5,296 nt of DNA from Actinomycetota bacterium (GTDB lineage Bacteria > Actinomycetota > Actinomycetes > Nanopelagicales > Nanopelagicaceae). Positions 4,261-5,296 of this stretch are shown in pieces. The position numbers and the translations under genes were made by a program. The first letter of the stretch is position 1. Each line of letters starts with the position of its first letter. The notes beneath the pieces were generated by a model. The model was not told where the DNA came from. It saw nothing but the letters and a program-made list of their open reading frames with translations, and did no database searches. Location of the stretch: NCBI GenBank assembly GCA_013205455.1, contig JABMMO010000166.1:1-5296 (forward strand), written 5' to 3'.

Positions 4261-5296
4261 TTATCTCTGTAAATATTTGGCGCGGCTGCGCAGCGAAATT
4301 GCAGCCAACAAAATCGCAATTGGCAAGGTAATTATCACGCCCACCGTGGCAGCGCTTAAATCTGACCCAGCCAAACTTAGTTGCGCAAAGAGCAGCGAAA
4401 CTGAAAGTCCGAGCGTTCCCAATATTCCAACAATAAAGTAATCGCCGAGAACTAACTCGTTTTTCTCTTTTGTAATCCGAAGTGCAAGCCAAACTCCTAA
4501 GAGTATTCCAATTGGCTTTCCAATCAACCGTGCGATCAAGAGCGAGACTGTGATTGGGTCCGTGAAATTATCAAAATTAAAGTTAATTGGAACTGCTAAC
4601 GCCGTAAAAATAAATAAAGGCACCACAAGAAAACTAGAAATCGGAGCCCAAATCCGAAGCGCTTCTTCTGCGCTAACTTTATCGGGATCATCTTCATGCG
4701 AACCAGGCATCGCCATCCCTAGCGCAACCCCACAAACCGTTGGATGAATTCCGGATTTGTAAGTGCAATACCAAACTAGTAGCGCTACTAAGAATGAGAG
4801 CGCACCTAGCTGTAAATTTCGCGTACTGTGATAAAAAATGAAGAGCGCCAAGATTGCACCTAAAAGCCAAGTAAATTCCAACGACTCGGTAAACCTAAAT
4901 GCGATAACTAGAATTGATCCAACATCATCCATGATTGCCAACGCCAACAAGAAGCCACGGAGTGCAATCGGTAGCCCTTTACCAAAAATAATCAGAACTG
5001 CGAGCGCAATCGGCAAGTCGGTCGCCATCGGTACACCCCATGCAGAAACCGGTCCAGCTAAAATCTTTGCAAGCGCAAGGTAAATCAGGGCCGGCAGCGC
5101 CATTCCAAAGAGCGCACCGAAGGCTGGAATTAAACCAACCCGCCAAGATCTCAAGACCCCCCAGCGAACTTCGTTGCGCAGTTCTAACCCAGCCACGAAG
5201 AAAAAGATTACGAGCGCGCCATCGGCAACCCAATGTGAAACCGAAAGTTTTAGGTCGAGGATGCCAAACTCGGTAGCTAAGCCATCGGTTAACCAG
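4261..5296 (-). CDS. nhaA: NhaA-type Na+/H+ antiporter (5' partial, runs off right edge)
   Basis: Integral membrane antiporter expected to exchange cytoplasmic Na+ (or Li+) for external H+ in pH and sodium homeostasis. In the window are 344 residues; NhaA is usually about 380-430, so roughly the first 50-80 residues lie beyond the right edge. The frame is open through 5295. In order from the right edge: HWVADGALVIFFFVAGLELRNEV (5163-5235), the NhaA WxxDGLMAxFFFxxGLELK region; MATDLPIALAVL (4993-5028), whose Asp matches Asp133 of E. coli; ALAIMDDVGSILVIAF (4897-4944), with the paired aspartates matching Asp163/Asp164 at 4924-4929; GIHPTVCGVALGM (about 4712-4750); and IGKPIGILLGVWLAL (4477-4524), with the Lys matching Lys300. 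About ten hydrophobic segments are visible. The essential charged residues are kept, but two other signatures diverge: PLFIFTALAVPI replaces the usual PLFALANAGV, and GTLGLSVSL replaces GIGFTMSL. The assignment is firm at family level; ion choice is inferred. Confidence 0.93.
   Translation of the reverse strand, partial: WLTDGLATEFGILDLKLSVSHWVADGALVIFFFVAGLELRNEVRWGVLRSWRVGLIPAFGALFGMALPALIYLALAKILAGPVSAWGVPMATDLPIALAVLIIFGKGLPIALRGFLLALAIMDDVGSILVIAFRFTESLEFTWLLGAILALFIFYHSTRNLQLGALSFLVALLVWYCTYKSGIHPTVCGVALGMAMPGSHEDDPDKVSAEEALRIWAPISSFLVVPLFIFTALAVPINFNFDNFTDPITVSLLIARLIGKPIGILLGVWLALRITKEKNELVLGDYFIVGILGTLGLSVSLLFAQLSLAGSDLSAATVGVIITLPIAILLAAISLRSRAKYLQR

Noticed and set aside
4284..4306. 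GC-rich inverted repeats (GCTGCGCAGC at 4285-4294 and GGCTGC...GCAGCC) as a terminator after DUF3117
   Set aside because: They lie inside the nhaA coding end encoding an Arg/Ala-rich tail, and no T-run follows on either strand.
4247..4492. Minus-strand 81-codon frame overlapping the nhaA 3' end
   Set aside because: It is out of frame with the clear NhaA reading, with no membrane or domain pattern of its own.
1..5296. Mobile elements, CRISPR arrays, toxin-antitoxin pairs, tRNA or rRNA genes
   Set aside because: No direct-repeat arrays, terminal inverted repeats, transposase or integrase motifs, or tRNA-like folds were seen; the genes are chromosomal housekeeping types with uniform composition.

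Overview
The window looks like actinobacterial chromosome from a compact, moderate-to-low GC genome. Two proteins carry this assignment: a DapD of the actinobacterial type, and a 59-residue DUF3117 protein, a family known essentially only from Actinobacteria. Packing is extreme. The genes are separated by gaps of 35, 4, 24, 65 and 3 bp, one gene pair overlaps by 14 bp, and one convergent pair has stop codons that touch. Only about 130 of 5296 bases are non-coding. This, with the base composition, suggests a streamlined lineage such as freshwater Nanopelagicales (acI), but that placement is inference.

Layout. (1) Bases 1-1819, plus strand: the 3' part of an ABC-transporter ATPase of the polysaccharide/teichoic-acid export type (Wzt/TagH-like), overlapping a secreted SpoIID/LytB-domain protein. 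Together they point to cell-envelope glycopolymer export and wall remodelling. (2) Bases 1820-2746, minus strand: dapD, the succinyl-transfer step of diaminopimelate/lysine synthesis. (3) Bases 2747-2781: a 35-bp divergent promoter region with a TAGNGT hexamer exactly 6 nt before each start codon, the geometry of two leaderless promoters back to back. (4) Bases 2782-4257, plus strand: a LOG-family phosphoribohydrolase, an SRPBCC (START-like) protein, a stand-alone sigma-70 region-4-like HTH protein and the DUF3117 protein. (5) Bases 4261-5296, minus strand: the 3' part of a divergent NhaA-type Na+/H+ antiporter that runs off the right edge.

The dapD / LOG / DUF3117 neighbourhood resembles the Mycobacterium tuberculosis Rv1201c (dapD) - Rv1205 (LOG) - Rv1211 (DUF3117) block, in a collapsed form. 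This comparison is from memory. No mobile element, CRISPR array, tRNA or rRNA is visible.

I see no clear new multi-gene system. The most distinctive signals are the symmetric leaderless divergent promoter, the orphan sigma-4-like HTH gene with a 12-bp perfect palindrome over its start codon, and the envelope gene pair at the left edge.
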